Positions 57,249-64,000 of a DNA stretch of 64,000 nucleotides are shown in pieces; position 1 is the first letter of the stretch, and every line of letters starts with the position of its first letter. Below the pieces are notes generated by a model, which saw only the letters and a program-made list of their open reading frames with translations, did no database searches and had not been told where the DNA came from. The position numbers and the translations under genes are program-made. The stretch comes from Aminobacter ciceronei (GTDB lineage: Bacteria > Pseudomonadota > Alphaproteobacteria > Rhizobiales > Rhizobiaceae). Location of the stretch: the NCBI RefSeq assembly GCF_014138625.1, contig NZ_JACJHY010000012.1, forward strand, positions 104,005 through 168,004, given 5' to 3'.

Positions 57249-57686
57249 TCAGAGAAGCGGCGGCAGCCTGCGCTTGACCGGCTGCGCCTTGACGATCGAG
57301 CTGCTGGTTTCCGCCTTGTCGGCGATGCGGTCAAGGATCGTGTCGAGCTCGTCGATGGAGCGGATGTGCAGCCGCCCGACAAAGCAGTCGTCGCCAGTCA
57401 CCTTGTCGCATTCGGAGAATTGCGGGATCTGCTGGATCAGGTCCTGCACCACGTGCAGCTTGCCCGGCAGCGGCCGGATGCGGACGATGGCCTGCAGCGT
57501 GTAGCCAAGCGCCGCCGGGTCGACATCGACAGTGAAGCCGCGGATGACGCCACGCTCCTCCAGCCGCTTCAGCCGTTCCGATGCGCTCGGAGACGACAGC
57601 CCGACCCTCTGGGCAAGTTCCTTCAGGGAAATCCTGGCGTCCTCGACCAGGGTTTCGACCATGCGCCGGTCGATGTCATCAAGCAT
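57249..57686 (-). CDS. Lrp/AsnC-family transcriptional regulator
   Basis: 145 aa. The N-terminal HTH reads LDDIDRRMVETLVEDARISL, KELAQRVGLSSPSASERLKR; the RAM ligand-sensing half follows (YTLQAIVRIRPLPGKLHVVQ, VTGDDCFVGRLHIRSIDELD). It senses amino acids as a dimer or octamer. It is divergent from an EamA-type exporter gene (133 bases between starts), which suggests that it controls amino-acid export. Confidence 0.93.
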   Translation of the reverse strand: MLDDIDRRMVETLVEDARISLKELAQRVGLSSPSASERLKRLEERGVIRGFTVDVDPAALGYTLQAIVRIRPLPGKLHVVQDLIQQIPQFSECDKVTGDDCFVGRLHIRSIDELDTILDRIADKAETSSSIVKAQPVKRRLPPLL

Positions 57687-57819
57687 TTTTCACCTCAAAG
57701 GCAAAATCATTCATCAACCTTACATTATCAGGGAGAACCGAGAAAGCGTCTCTTCAATGCCATGTTTTTCCGCCCTGCTACCGCGCAGAATGTGCCCAGC
57801 CTAACAAGGGAGCAGGGAC

Positions 57820-58710
57820 ATGTCGGACAAGATGCGCGGAACCGTCGAAATGACCGCCGCCATGGTGATTTCGGGAACGATCGGGCTGTTCGTCGTCCTG
57901 TCCGGCCAGCCGGTGATGGATGTGGTGTTCTGGCGCTGCGCCTTCGGCGCCATCACCCTGCTGATCGTCTGCGCCGCACTCGGCCTGTTCCGGCCCGAGG
58001 TGATGACGCGCCGCCAGATTGCCTGGGCCGCGGCCGGCGGTGTCGCTATAGTCTCCAACTGGATCCTGCTGTTCGCGGCCTTCCCGCGCGCCTCGATCTC
58101 GATCGCGACCGCCATCTACAACACCCAGCCCTTCATCCTGGTGGCGCTCGGGGCAACGTTGTTCGGCGAGCGGCTGACGCTGACCAAGCTGAGCTGGCTC
58201 GGCATCGCCTTTGGCGGCATGCTTTTGATCGTCCAGTCCAAGCCGGACGCCGGCGCCGTCGGCACCGACTATCTCTCCGGCATCCTGTTGGCGCTGGGTG
58301 CTGCCTTCTTCTACGCCATCGCCGCGATCATCACCAAGAAGCTCAAGGGTGTGCCGCCGCATCTGATTGCGCTGATCCAGGTGACCGTCGGCATCCTCAT
58401 GCTCGCGCCCTTCGCCAACTTCGCCGCGCTTCCGGTCGACGCGAAGACCTGGACGCTGCTTGTCGCGGTCGGCGTCGTCCATACCGGCGTGATGTACATC
58501 CTGCTCTACGGCGCGATCCAGAAGCTGCCGACGAACCTCGTGGGGGCGCTGTCCTTCATCTATCCAGTCGTTGCGATCCTGGCCGACTTCCTGGCTTTTG
58601 GCCATCGTCTGCAGCCGCTGCAGCTGCTCGGCGCCGCAGCGATCCTGATCGCCGCCGCCGGGATGACGCTCGGCTGGACGTTGGTGAAGCGGCGCGTTGC
58701 GCGTGCCTGA
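57820..58710 (+). CDS. EamA/DMT-superfamily transporter
   Basis: 296 aa with ten hydrophobic helices in two homologous halves. Typical EamA segments: GLFVVLSGQPVMDVVFWRCA, TAIYNTQPFILVALGATLFG, ERLTLTKLSWLGIAFGGMLL and, in the second half, VHTGVMYILLYGAIQKLPTN, LSFIYPVVAILADFLAFGHR. Members export amino acids or metabolites. Next to a divergent Lrp-type regulator, amino-acid export is the best guess. Its stop is 7 bases from the convergent ATPase gene's stop. Confidence 0.92.
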   Translation: MSDKMRGTVEMTAAMVISGTIGLFVVLSGQPVMDVVFWRCAFGAITLLIVCAALGLFRPEVMTRRQIAWAAAGGVAIVSNWILLFAAFPRASISIATAIYNTQPFILVALGATLFGERLTLTKLSWLGIAFGGMLLIVQSKPDAGAVGTDYLSGILLALGAAFFYAIAAIITKKLKGVPPHLIALIQVTVGILMLAPFANFAALPVDAKTWTLLVAVGVVHTGVMYILLYGAIQKLPTNLVGALSFIYPVVAILADFLAFGHRLQPLQLLGAAAILIAAAGMTLGWTLVKRRVARA

Positions 58711-58717
58711 GCCGGCA

Positions 58718-59848
58718 TCAATCGTCGTCGGGCATCTGCCCTGTCGCGCGCATGCCTTCGATCGTCGTCGCACCTTCATTGCGCACCACCGTCAGCGCCC
58801 GCGACCCGGTGCGGTCTCGGATCAGGTCGGCAAGCTCGCGCGAATGTGTCACCACCCACACCTGCGTGCGCTCGGCGGCCCGCGCGACCATGTCGGCGAG
58901 TGCCGGCATCATGCGCGGATGCAGGCTCGACTCGGGCTCGTTGAGCGCAATGAGTTTCGGTAGCCTGTAGGACAAAAGCGCACCCGCCAGCGCCAGGAAG
59001 CGGGTCTGGCCGTCCGACAGTTCCTGCGGCCTGAACACACGCTGCGGGAATTCGGGCAACACCAGCCCGAATGTCGCGGTTTCTCCCGGCACGGGCACGT
59101 CGAGTTGTGCACCGCCAAGCGCATCGGCGATACAGCGGTCGAGATCGACGGTGTCCTCGCGGATATGCCTCAGCGTTGCAAAGACGGCCGCCAGATTGGC
59201 GCCGTCCTCGTCGAGCATGGGCGACGTCGTTGCAAGTGCTGCCCGCCGCACCGGCGAATCTGCGTCCGTTCGGAAGCCGTGATAGAATCGCCAGCCGGCA
59301 ACGGCGGCGCGCATGTCGCCAACCTCGGGATAGCGGCCAGCGCCGCCGAGCAGAGCCAGCGCGGTTTCTGAGTTCAGGACACGTTCGGGGTGCTCGAACC
59401 GGCGACCGTCTCCGTCGCGGGCAAAAATGGCCTGCCCCTTGCGCGACATCATCTCGACCGGTCGACGTCCTGCCTCGATGGTCAGGCTCTCTTCCTTGAC
59501 GTGCGGTTCAAAGGCGAAACCCGCCGATAGCGGCGGCGGCAGACCGATCTCGACCTTGTAGGCATAGCACACGGCCGTCTCGTCATCGACGAATTGAGCG
59601 TCGATGATCACGCGGGCCGGCTGCCCGATGCGGCGAGTGCCCGACCACAGGGCTGAGTTCATGCCGCCCTCGCCGGCGATCTCGCGCGCCAGCGTTCCCT
59701 CGGCGGACGCCTTGATGAGCTGCAGCGCCCGATAGAGATTGGACTTGCCGACACCGTTCTCGCCGACGAAAATCGAGACTTGGCCGATGTCGAGCCGGAT
59801 CGATCGCAGCGATCGATAGCCTGCGGCCGAAAAGGATGTCAGCCGCAT
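58718..59848 (-). CDS. COG4637-like AAA ATPase (RecF/SMC-type predicted ATPase)
   Basis: 376 aa. Residues 1-60 read LTSFSAAGYRSLRSIRLDIG, VSIFVGENGVGKSNLYRALQ with the P-loop GENGVGKSN; near the end ELSDGQTRFLALAGALLSYR is the ABC-type signature and LIALNEPESSLHPRMMPALA the Walker B, with the Asn-Glu form usual for this family. WVVTHSRELADLIRDR follows. No TOPRIM or nuclease domain is attached, so it is shorter than OLD nucleases. It stands alone with no toxin, nuclease or defence partner beside it; the function is unknown. It lies 24 bases after lptE on the same strand. Confidence 0.9.
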   Translation of the reverse strand: MRLTSFSAAGYRSLRSIRLDIGQVSIFVGENGVGKSNLYRALQLIKASAEGTLAREIAGEGGMNSALWSGTRRIGQPARVIIDAQFVDDETAVCYAYKVEIGLPPPLSAGFAFEPHVKEESLTIEAGRRPVEMMSRKGQAIFARDGDGRRFEHPERVLNSETALALLGGAGRYPEVGDMRAAVAGWRFYHGFRTDADSPVRRAALATTSPMLDEDGANLAAVFATLRHIREDTVDLDRCIADALGGAQLDVPVPGETATFGLVLPEFPQRVFRPQELSDGQTRFLALAGALLSYRLPKLIALNEPESSLHPRMMPALADMVARAAERTQVWVVTHSRELADLIRDRTGSRALTVVRNEGATTIEGMRATGQMPDDD

Positions 59849-59872
59849 CGACCCATCCCTTTGAAGAGGGCG

Positions 59873-60436
59873 TCAGCCCTTGGACATGTCCTGGGCGATG
59901 GCCAGCCTGAGCAGTTCGGCCAGTTCGCGCGCCGCACGGTTTTCGGCATCACGCTGCGCCCGCAGCGTGGCGAACTCCTGGCGCGGCCGGTCGAACGACG
60001 CCGAGACGTTGCGCTTGCCCGAAGCGATACGCTTGCCGGTCTTGATATCGGTGATGATATAGGTGCCGGTCAGGGTCATCGTGCCGGTGGTGGGCTCGTC
60101 GTCCTTGGTGGTCACGGCGGCGAGCAGCGCCGATTCGCTCAACGCTGTCACCGCCAGATCCATCGTGTATGGCGCCGCTGCTTGCTGGCCGGCACCGCCA
60201 TTGAACATGAAGATCAGATGGTTGCGGACTTCCTGGCCGTAGCGGGTGTTGACCGGCTTGATGTTGATCGAGGCCAGTTGTGTCGCCGTGCCGGCCTCGA
60301 CACCCGCCTGTGCCGGACCGTCCGAATAAAGCGGGCGCACGGTGCAGGCAGATGCCAGTGCAAGCGTGGCAACCAAAGCCAGACGCGCAGCAACACGCAA
60401 CGAACGGGCAGAATTCCGCGCCTCAGGCAACGACAT
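59873..60436 (-). CDS. lptE: LPS-assembly lipoprotein LptE
   Basis: 187 aa. The signal peptide ends with a lipobox LASAC (lipid-bearing Cys31). The mature part [60 protein letters not shown] is typical of alphaproteobacterial LptE, which plugs the LptD barrel and helps to insert lipopolysaccharide in the outer membrane. The ATG at 60436 lies inside the end of leuS, so translation is coupled. Overlap with leuS at this place is conserved in alphaproteobacteria. Confidence 0.9.
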   Translation of the reverse strand: MSLPEARNSARSLRVAARLALVATLALASACTVRPLYSDGPAQAGVEAGTATQLASINIKPVNTRYGQEVRNHLIFMFNGGAGQQAAAPYTMDLAVTALSESALLAAVTTKDDEPTTGTMTLTGTYIITDIKTGKRIASGKRNVSASFDRPRQEFATLRAQRDAENRAARELAELLRLAIAQDMSKG

Positions 60437-63053
60437 TGACGATCCTCTGCGGCACAACAATCACCTTGCGCGGCGACTTCCCATCCAGCGCCTTCTGCAC
60501 TGCTTCCAGTGCCAGCGCCGCTTTTTCGACGGTCAATTGATCTGCGTCGCGGGCGATTGTCAAATCAGCTCTTTTCTTGCCGTTGATCTGGACCGGATAA
60601 GTGATTTCGTTGTCGACGACGAGTGCTGCATCGAACTTTGGCCACGGACGATCGGCAACCAGGCCATCGCCCTGCAGCGCTGCCCAGCACTCTTCGGCCA
60701 GATGCGGCATCATCGGCGCGATCATCACGATCAGGATGTCGACAGCCTCGCGCAGCGCCGAGACCATCTCGGCCGAAGCCTTGCCGGCGGCAGCGTCGGC
60801 AAGCGGCCCCTGCAGCGTGTTGGTCAGCTCGTAGATGCGCGCAACGGCCTTGTTGAAGGCGAGCTTGCCGATGTCCTCGCCGACCGACTTCAGCGCCTTG
60901 TGCGCCGCCTTCGAGACGGCCGCCGCATCGCCTTCGCCGGCTGCCCTGGCTTCCGCTTGGGCCAACGCCTCCGCCGATTCGGACACCAGGCGCCAGACGC
61001 GTTGCACGAAACGATGCGCGCCCTCGACGCCGGCCTCGGTCCACACCACGTCACGTTCGGGCGGCGAATCGCTGAGCACGAACCAGCGCGCAGTGTCGGC
61101 GCCATAGCTCGCGATGATGTCGTCGGGGTCGACAACGTTCTTCTTCGACTTCGACATCTTCTCGATCGAGCCGATCTCCACCGGCTCGCCGGTCGCAATC
61201 AGCGTCGCCCGCCGCTTGCCGTCGGTCTCCTCGATCTTGACGTCGCTCGGCGAAACCCACTCGCCGTTCGGGCCGCTGCCGAGACGGTAGGTCTCATGCA
61301 CGACCATGCCTTGCGTGAACAGGCCCTTGAAGGGTTCGGACAGGTCGAGGTGGCCGGCCTTGCTCATCGCGCGGGTGAAGAAGCGCGAATAGAGCAAGTG
61401 CAGGATCGCATGCTCGATGCCGCCGATATACTGATCGACCGGCAGCCACTCATTGGCGGCCTTCGGATCGGTCGGTTCGTTTTCCCAAGGTGCGGTGAAG
61501 CGCGCGAAATACCACGACGAATCGACAAACGTGTCCATCGTGTCGGTCTCGCGGCGTGCCGCCTTGCCGCATTGCGGGCAGTTGACGTGGCGCCAGGTCG
61601 GGTGACGGTCGAGCGGATTGCCCGGGCGGTCGAACTCGACGTCGTCGGGCAGCCTGACAGGCAGATCGGCCTTCGGCACCGGCACGACACCGCAATCCTC
61701 GCAGTGGATCATCGGGATCGGGCAGCCCCAGTAGCGCTGGCGCGAAATGCCCCAGTCGCGCAGGCGGAACTGCACCTTGCGCTCGCCCATCGGGCGATTG
61801 CCGATCGAGATCTGCTCGAGACGGGTGGCAACGTCGTTGAACGCCGCCTCCGGCTTCATGCCGTCGAGGAAGCGCGAATTGATCATCACGCCGTCGTCGG
61901 TATAGGCCTCCTCGGTGATCTGGAAGGTCGCGGCATCGCCGCCCTCCGGCATCACGACAGGAACCACCGGCAGGCCATACTTGTTGGCGAAATCGAGGTC
62001 GCGCTGGTCGCCCGAAGGGCAGCCGAAGATGGCGCCCGTACCGTAGTCCATCAGCACGAAATTGGCGACATAGACCGGCAGCGTCCAGCTCGGGTCGAAC
62101 GGATGGACGACGCGGATGCCGGTGTCCATGCCCTTCTTCTCGGCCGTTTCAAGCGCTGCAACCGACGTACCCATGCGGCGCACGTCGTCCATGAAGGCGG
62201 CGAGCTCAGGCTTGCTCTCGGCGGCCTTCCTGGCCAGCGGATGGTCGGCCGAGATCGCCATGAAGGAGGCGCCGAAGATCGTGTCCGGACGCGTCGTGTA
62301 GACTTCCAGTTCGTTCTCACCCGCAGGTGCGGTACCGGCGGCCAGCGGCCAGCGGATCAGCAGCCCCTCCGAACGGCCGATCCAGTTGCGCTGCATCAGC
62401 TTGACCTTCTCGGGCCACTCGTCGAGGCCGTCGAGCGCGTCCGACAGGTCCTGTGCAAAATCGGTGATCTTGAAGAACCACTGCGTCAGTTCACGCTGTT
62501 CGACCAGTGCGCCGGAACGCCAGCCGCGTCCGTCGATGACCTGCTCGTTGGCGAGCACGGTCATGTCCTCGGGATCCCAGTTGACCTTGGACGACTTGCG
62601 GGTGACCAGTCCCTTCTCGACGAAGTCGATGAACAGCATCTGCTGGCGGTGGTAATAGTCGACGTCGCAGGTGGCGAACTCACGGCTCCAGTCGAGCGAC
62701 AGGCCCATCGACTTCAGCTGCGTGCGCATCGTGGCGATGTTCTGGTAGGTCCAGTCCTTGGGATGGACCTTGTTCTTCATCGCAGCGTTTTCCGCTGGCA
62801 TGCCGAAGGCATCCCAGCCCATCGGATGGAGCACGTTGTAGCCCATGGCGCGGCGGAAGCGCGCGACGACGTCGCCCATCGCGTAGTTGCGGACGTGGCC
62901 GACATGGATGCGCCCCGACGGATAGGGGAACATTTCCAGCACGTAGTATTTCGGCCGGGGATCGTCGTTGTCGGTCTCGAAGAGCTTTGCCTCGCCCCAG
63001 GCCTTCTGCCATTTGGGTTCGGACGCGCGCGGATTGTATCGTTCGGTTGCCAT
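60423..63053 (-). CDS. leuS: Leucyl-tRNA synthetase
   Basis: 876 aa, class I synthetase charging tRNA-Leu. The HIGH motif is HVGH in [20 protein letters not shown]; the KMSKS loop is [14 protein letters not shown]; the CP1 editing domain holds [24 protein letters not shown] [20 protein letters not shown] and the [11 protein letters not shown] tail; the zinc knuckle has CEDCGVVP and [11 protein letters not shown]. The ATG at 63053 begins [20 protein letters not shown]. It is divergent from the YggS gene. lptE overlaps its last 14 bases. Confidence 0.97.
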   Translation of the reverse strand: MATERYNPRASEPKWQKAWGEAKLFETDNDDPRPKYYVLEMFPYPSGRIHVGHVRNYAMGDVVARFRRAMGYNVLHPMGWDAFGMPAENAAMKNKVHPKDWTYQNIATMRTQLKSMGLSLDWSREFATCDVDYYHRQQMLFIDFVEKGLVTRKSSKVNWDPEDMTVLANEQVIDGRGWRSGALVEQRELTQWFFKITDFAQDLSDALDGLDEWPEKVKLMQRNWIGRSEGLLIRWPLAAGTAPAGENELEVYTTRPDTIFGASFMAISADHPLARKAAESKPELAAFMDDVRRMGTSVAALETAEKKGMDTGIRVVHPFDPSWTLPVYVANFVLMDYGTGAIFGCPSGDQRDLDFANKYGLPVVPVVMPEGGDAATFQITEEAYTDDGVMINSRFLDGMKPEAAFNDVATRLEQISIGNRPMGERKVQFRLRDWGISRQRYWGCPIPMIHCEDCGVVPVPKADLPVRLPDDVEFDRPGNPLDRHPTWRHVNCPQCGKAARRETDTMDTFVDSSWYFARFTAPWENEPTDPKAANEWLPVDQYIGGIEHAILHLLYSRFFTRAMSKAGHLDLSEPFKGLFTQGMVVHETYRLGSGPNGEWVSPSDVKIEETDGKRRATLIATGEPVEIGSIEKMSKSKKNVVDPDDIIASYGADTARWFVLSDSPPERDVVWTEAGVEGAHRFVQRVWRLVSESAEALAQAEARAAGEGDAAAVSKAAHKALKSVGEDIGKLAFNKAVARIYELTNTLQGPLADAAAGKASAEMVSALREAVDILIVMIAPMMPHLAEECWAALQGDGLVADRPWPKFDAALVVDNEITYPVQINGKKRADLTIARDADQLTVEKAALALEAVQKALDGKSPRKVIVVPQRIVNVVA

Positions 63054-63196
63054 CGGATGTTTTTCACTTAAAAGCGTGCATGGACCGGGGCGAAAACCCG
63101 CGGTTCAGGAAATCGTTGCCGGGTGTTCATCATGGATTCCCGGACCCGTCAACTCCGGCAGGCTGGAGGCGGGCAAAAAGCAGCAGGGCCAGCGGC

Positions 63197-63859
63197 ATGG
63201 AAAAGTCGGTCGAACAGCTCACTCTGGTGAAGCATAAGATAGGTGCGGCCGAGCGCGAGGCCAACAGGCCAGAGGGCTCGACAGTGCTGGTGGCGGTCTC
63301 CAAGACCTTCGATGCCGAGCACATCCGCCCCGTCATCGAAGCCGGACAGCGCGTCTTCGGCGAAAACCGCGTCCAGGAAGCGCAAGGCAAGTGGCCGCAG
63401 CTGAAGGCGGAGATCTCCGACATCGAGCTTCATCTGATCGGCCCGCTGCAATCCAACAAGGCCAAGGAGGCGGTCGCCCTGTTCGACGTCATCGAGACTG
63501 TCGACCGCGAGAAGATTGCCGCCGAGCTCGCCCGGGAAATCGAGAAGCAGGGCCGGTCGCCGAACCTCTACGTCCAGGTCAACACCGGCTCCGAACCGCA
63601 AAAGGCCGGCATCGAGCCACGCGAAGCGGTCGCCTTCGTCAAGCGCTGCCGCGAGGTCCACAACCTCGCCATCGAAGGCCTGATGTGCATCCCGCCGGCT
63701 GACGAAAACCCCGGCCCGCATTTTGCCCTGCTGGAAAAACTGGCGCGCGAAGCCGATGTCGGGAAGCTTTCGATGGGCATGTCGGGCGACTACGAACTTG
63801 CGATTGCATTCGGCGCCACCAGCGTGCGGGTCGGCTCGGCGATCTTCGGCACCCGCTGA
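63197..63859 (+). CDS. YggS/PROSC-family PLP-binding protein (PLP homeostasis)
   Basis: 220 aa. The PLP lysine is Lys36 in VAVSKTFDAEHIRPV; FGENRVQEAQGKWPQL, IELHLIGPLQSNKAKEAVAL, GLMCIPPADENPGPHFALLE and LSMGMSGDYELAIAFGATSV with VRVGSAIFGTR complete the barrel. YggS keeps free PLP and amino-acid pools balanced; it has no catalysis of its own. The ATG at 63197 was taken; longer in-frame starts run into the leuS promoter. It stands alone, divergent from leuS. Confidence 0.95.
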   Translation: MEKSVEQLTLVKHKIGAAEREANRPEGSTVLVAVSKTFDAEHIRPVIEAGQRVFGENRVQEAQGKWPQLKAEISDIELHLIGPLQSNKAKEAVALFDVIETVDREKIAAELAREIEKQGRSPNLYVQVNTGSEPQKAGIEPREAVAFVKRCREVHNLAIEGLMCIPPADENPGPHFALLEKLAREADVGKLSMGMSGDYELAIAFGATSVRVGSAIFGTR

Positions 63860-63883
63860 GATGCCAGCAGCCACGAACACAAA

Positions 63884-63907
63884 AGGCCGGGATCTGCATC
63901 CCGGCCT
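63884..63907 (-). terminator. Terminator reading leftward past the right edge gene
   Basis: AGGCCGGGAT and ATCCCGGCCT form a 10-bp perfect stem with a four-base loop. The T-run (TTTT) follows it on the minus strand, so it mostly serves a leftward gene that enters the window from the right. It could also stop the yggS transcript. Confidence 0.7.
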
Positions 63908-63950
63908 CAGACTGCTGACAAACCCCTGGCGAGAGTTGGGGGTTTGTGAT

Positions 63951-64000
63951 TCAGTGGGTGATGTTGAAGCGAGCCGGCCCTGAACAAACCGCACTTGAGA
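63951..64000 (-). CDS. Possible 3' end of a leftward gene entering from the right
   Basis: A minus-strand frame at the right edge reads SSAVCSGPARFNITH and then TGA at 63953-63951. It is followed by an ACAAACCCC/GGGGTTTGT hairpin (63918-63947) and by the leftward terminator at 63884-63907, so a gene end is expected here. Only 15 codons are visible; the product cannot be told and the frame could be wrong. Confidence 0.35.
   Translation of the reverse strand, partial: SSAVCSGPARFNITH

Noticed and set aside
60342..63071. A 909-codon open frame antisense to leuS
   Set aside because: It exactly mirrors leuS and has the Arg/His/Asp-rich composition that arises from reading GC-biased codons on the opposite strand; leuS has every synthetase motif. 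The same holds for the antisense frames at 6414-8003 (livM), 21582-23420 (rppH and the deacetylase), 15080-16243 (mmsA) and 50810-52795 (atpA).

Overview
The window reads as ordinary chromosome of an alphaproteobacterium of the order Hyphomicrobiales (Rhizobiales), most like Phyllobacteriaceae such as Mesorhizobium or Aminobacter. The evidence is high GC with strongly third-position-GC-biased codons, an F1-only ATP synthase operon (atpHAGDC, with the F0 genes elsewhere), the obgE-proB-proA-nadD / rsfS-rlmH-envC-ctpA-rppH neighbourhood, and several alphaproteobacterial protein variants (L21 with a long tail, AtpD with a long head). The genus is inferred from memory of gene order and was not computed.

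Layout. 1-8931 (minus strand): the 5' half of pyruvate carboxylase, then a complete branched-chain/amino-acid ABC transporter set livH-livM-livG-livF-DUF6867-livJ, in which LivG carries an unusual Ala/Lys/Pro-rich linker and a C-terminal helix-hairpin-helix domain. 9277-13237: three of the four steps of trans-4-hydroxyproline catabolism under a divergent GntR regulator with twin TGATATATCA operators. 13252-21391: small secreted and lipoprotein genes, a DUF2975/HTH pair, mmsA with its LysR regulator, a sigma-factor-like/VOC pair, dadA, and two Rnk-type GreA-C-domain proteins. 21657-36633: a housekeeping run (rppH, YibQ-type deacetylase, ctpA, envC, rlmH, rsfS, nadD, proA, proB, obgE, rpmA, rplU) interrupted by an MFS/AraC pair, a small low-GC secreted ORF and an endonuclease/phosphatase-family gene.

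37015-38574: tRNA-Ser(CGA) followed by about 1.4 kb of atypical sequence holding a NADAR-family gene, an orphan coding fragment and a frameshifted autotransporter remnant, probably a small decayed island. 38575-45239: D-amino acid transaminase and a compact dTDP-rhamnose locus (rfbACBD, a GT2 glycosyltransferase and a WbsX/GH99-like protein) held together by GTGA start/stop overlaps. 45433-47759: an ankyrin protein, a cytidine-deaminase-fold nucleoside deaminase and a CoA transferase on the plus strand. 47875-52980: atpHAGDC. 53219-64000: a small membrane protein, methyltransferase, priA, transaldolase, an Lrp regulator with a divergent EamA exporter, a COG4637-like ATPase, lptE-leuS and a YggS protein.

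I found no large novel defence system, prophage, CRISPR array or intact IS element. The observations most worth pursuing are the LivG-HhH fusion, the duplicated 3' gene tails of mmsA and rppH, the NADAR/autotransporter scar behind tRNA-Ser, the sigma-like/VOC pair, and the twin operators of the hydroxyproline genes.
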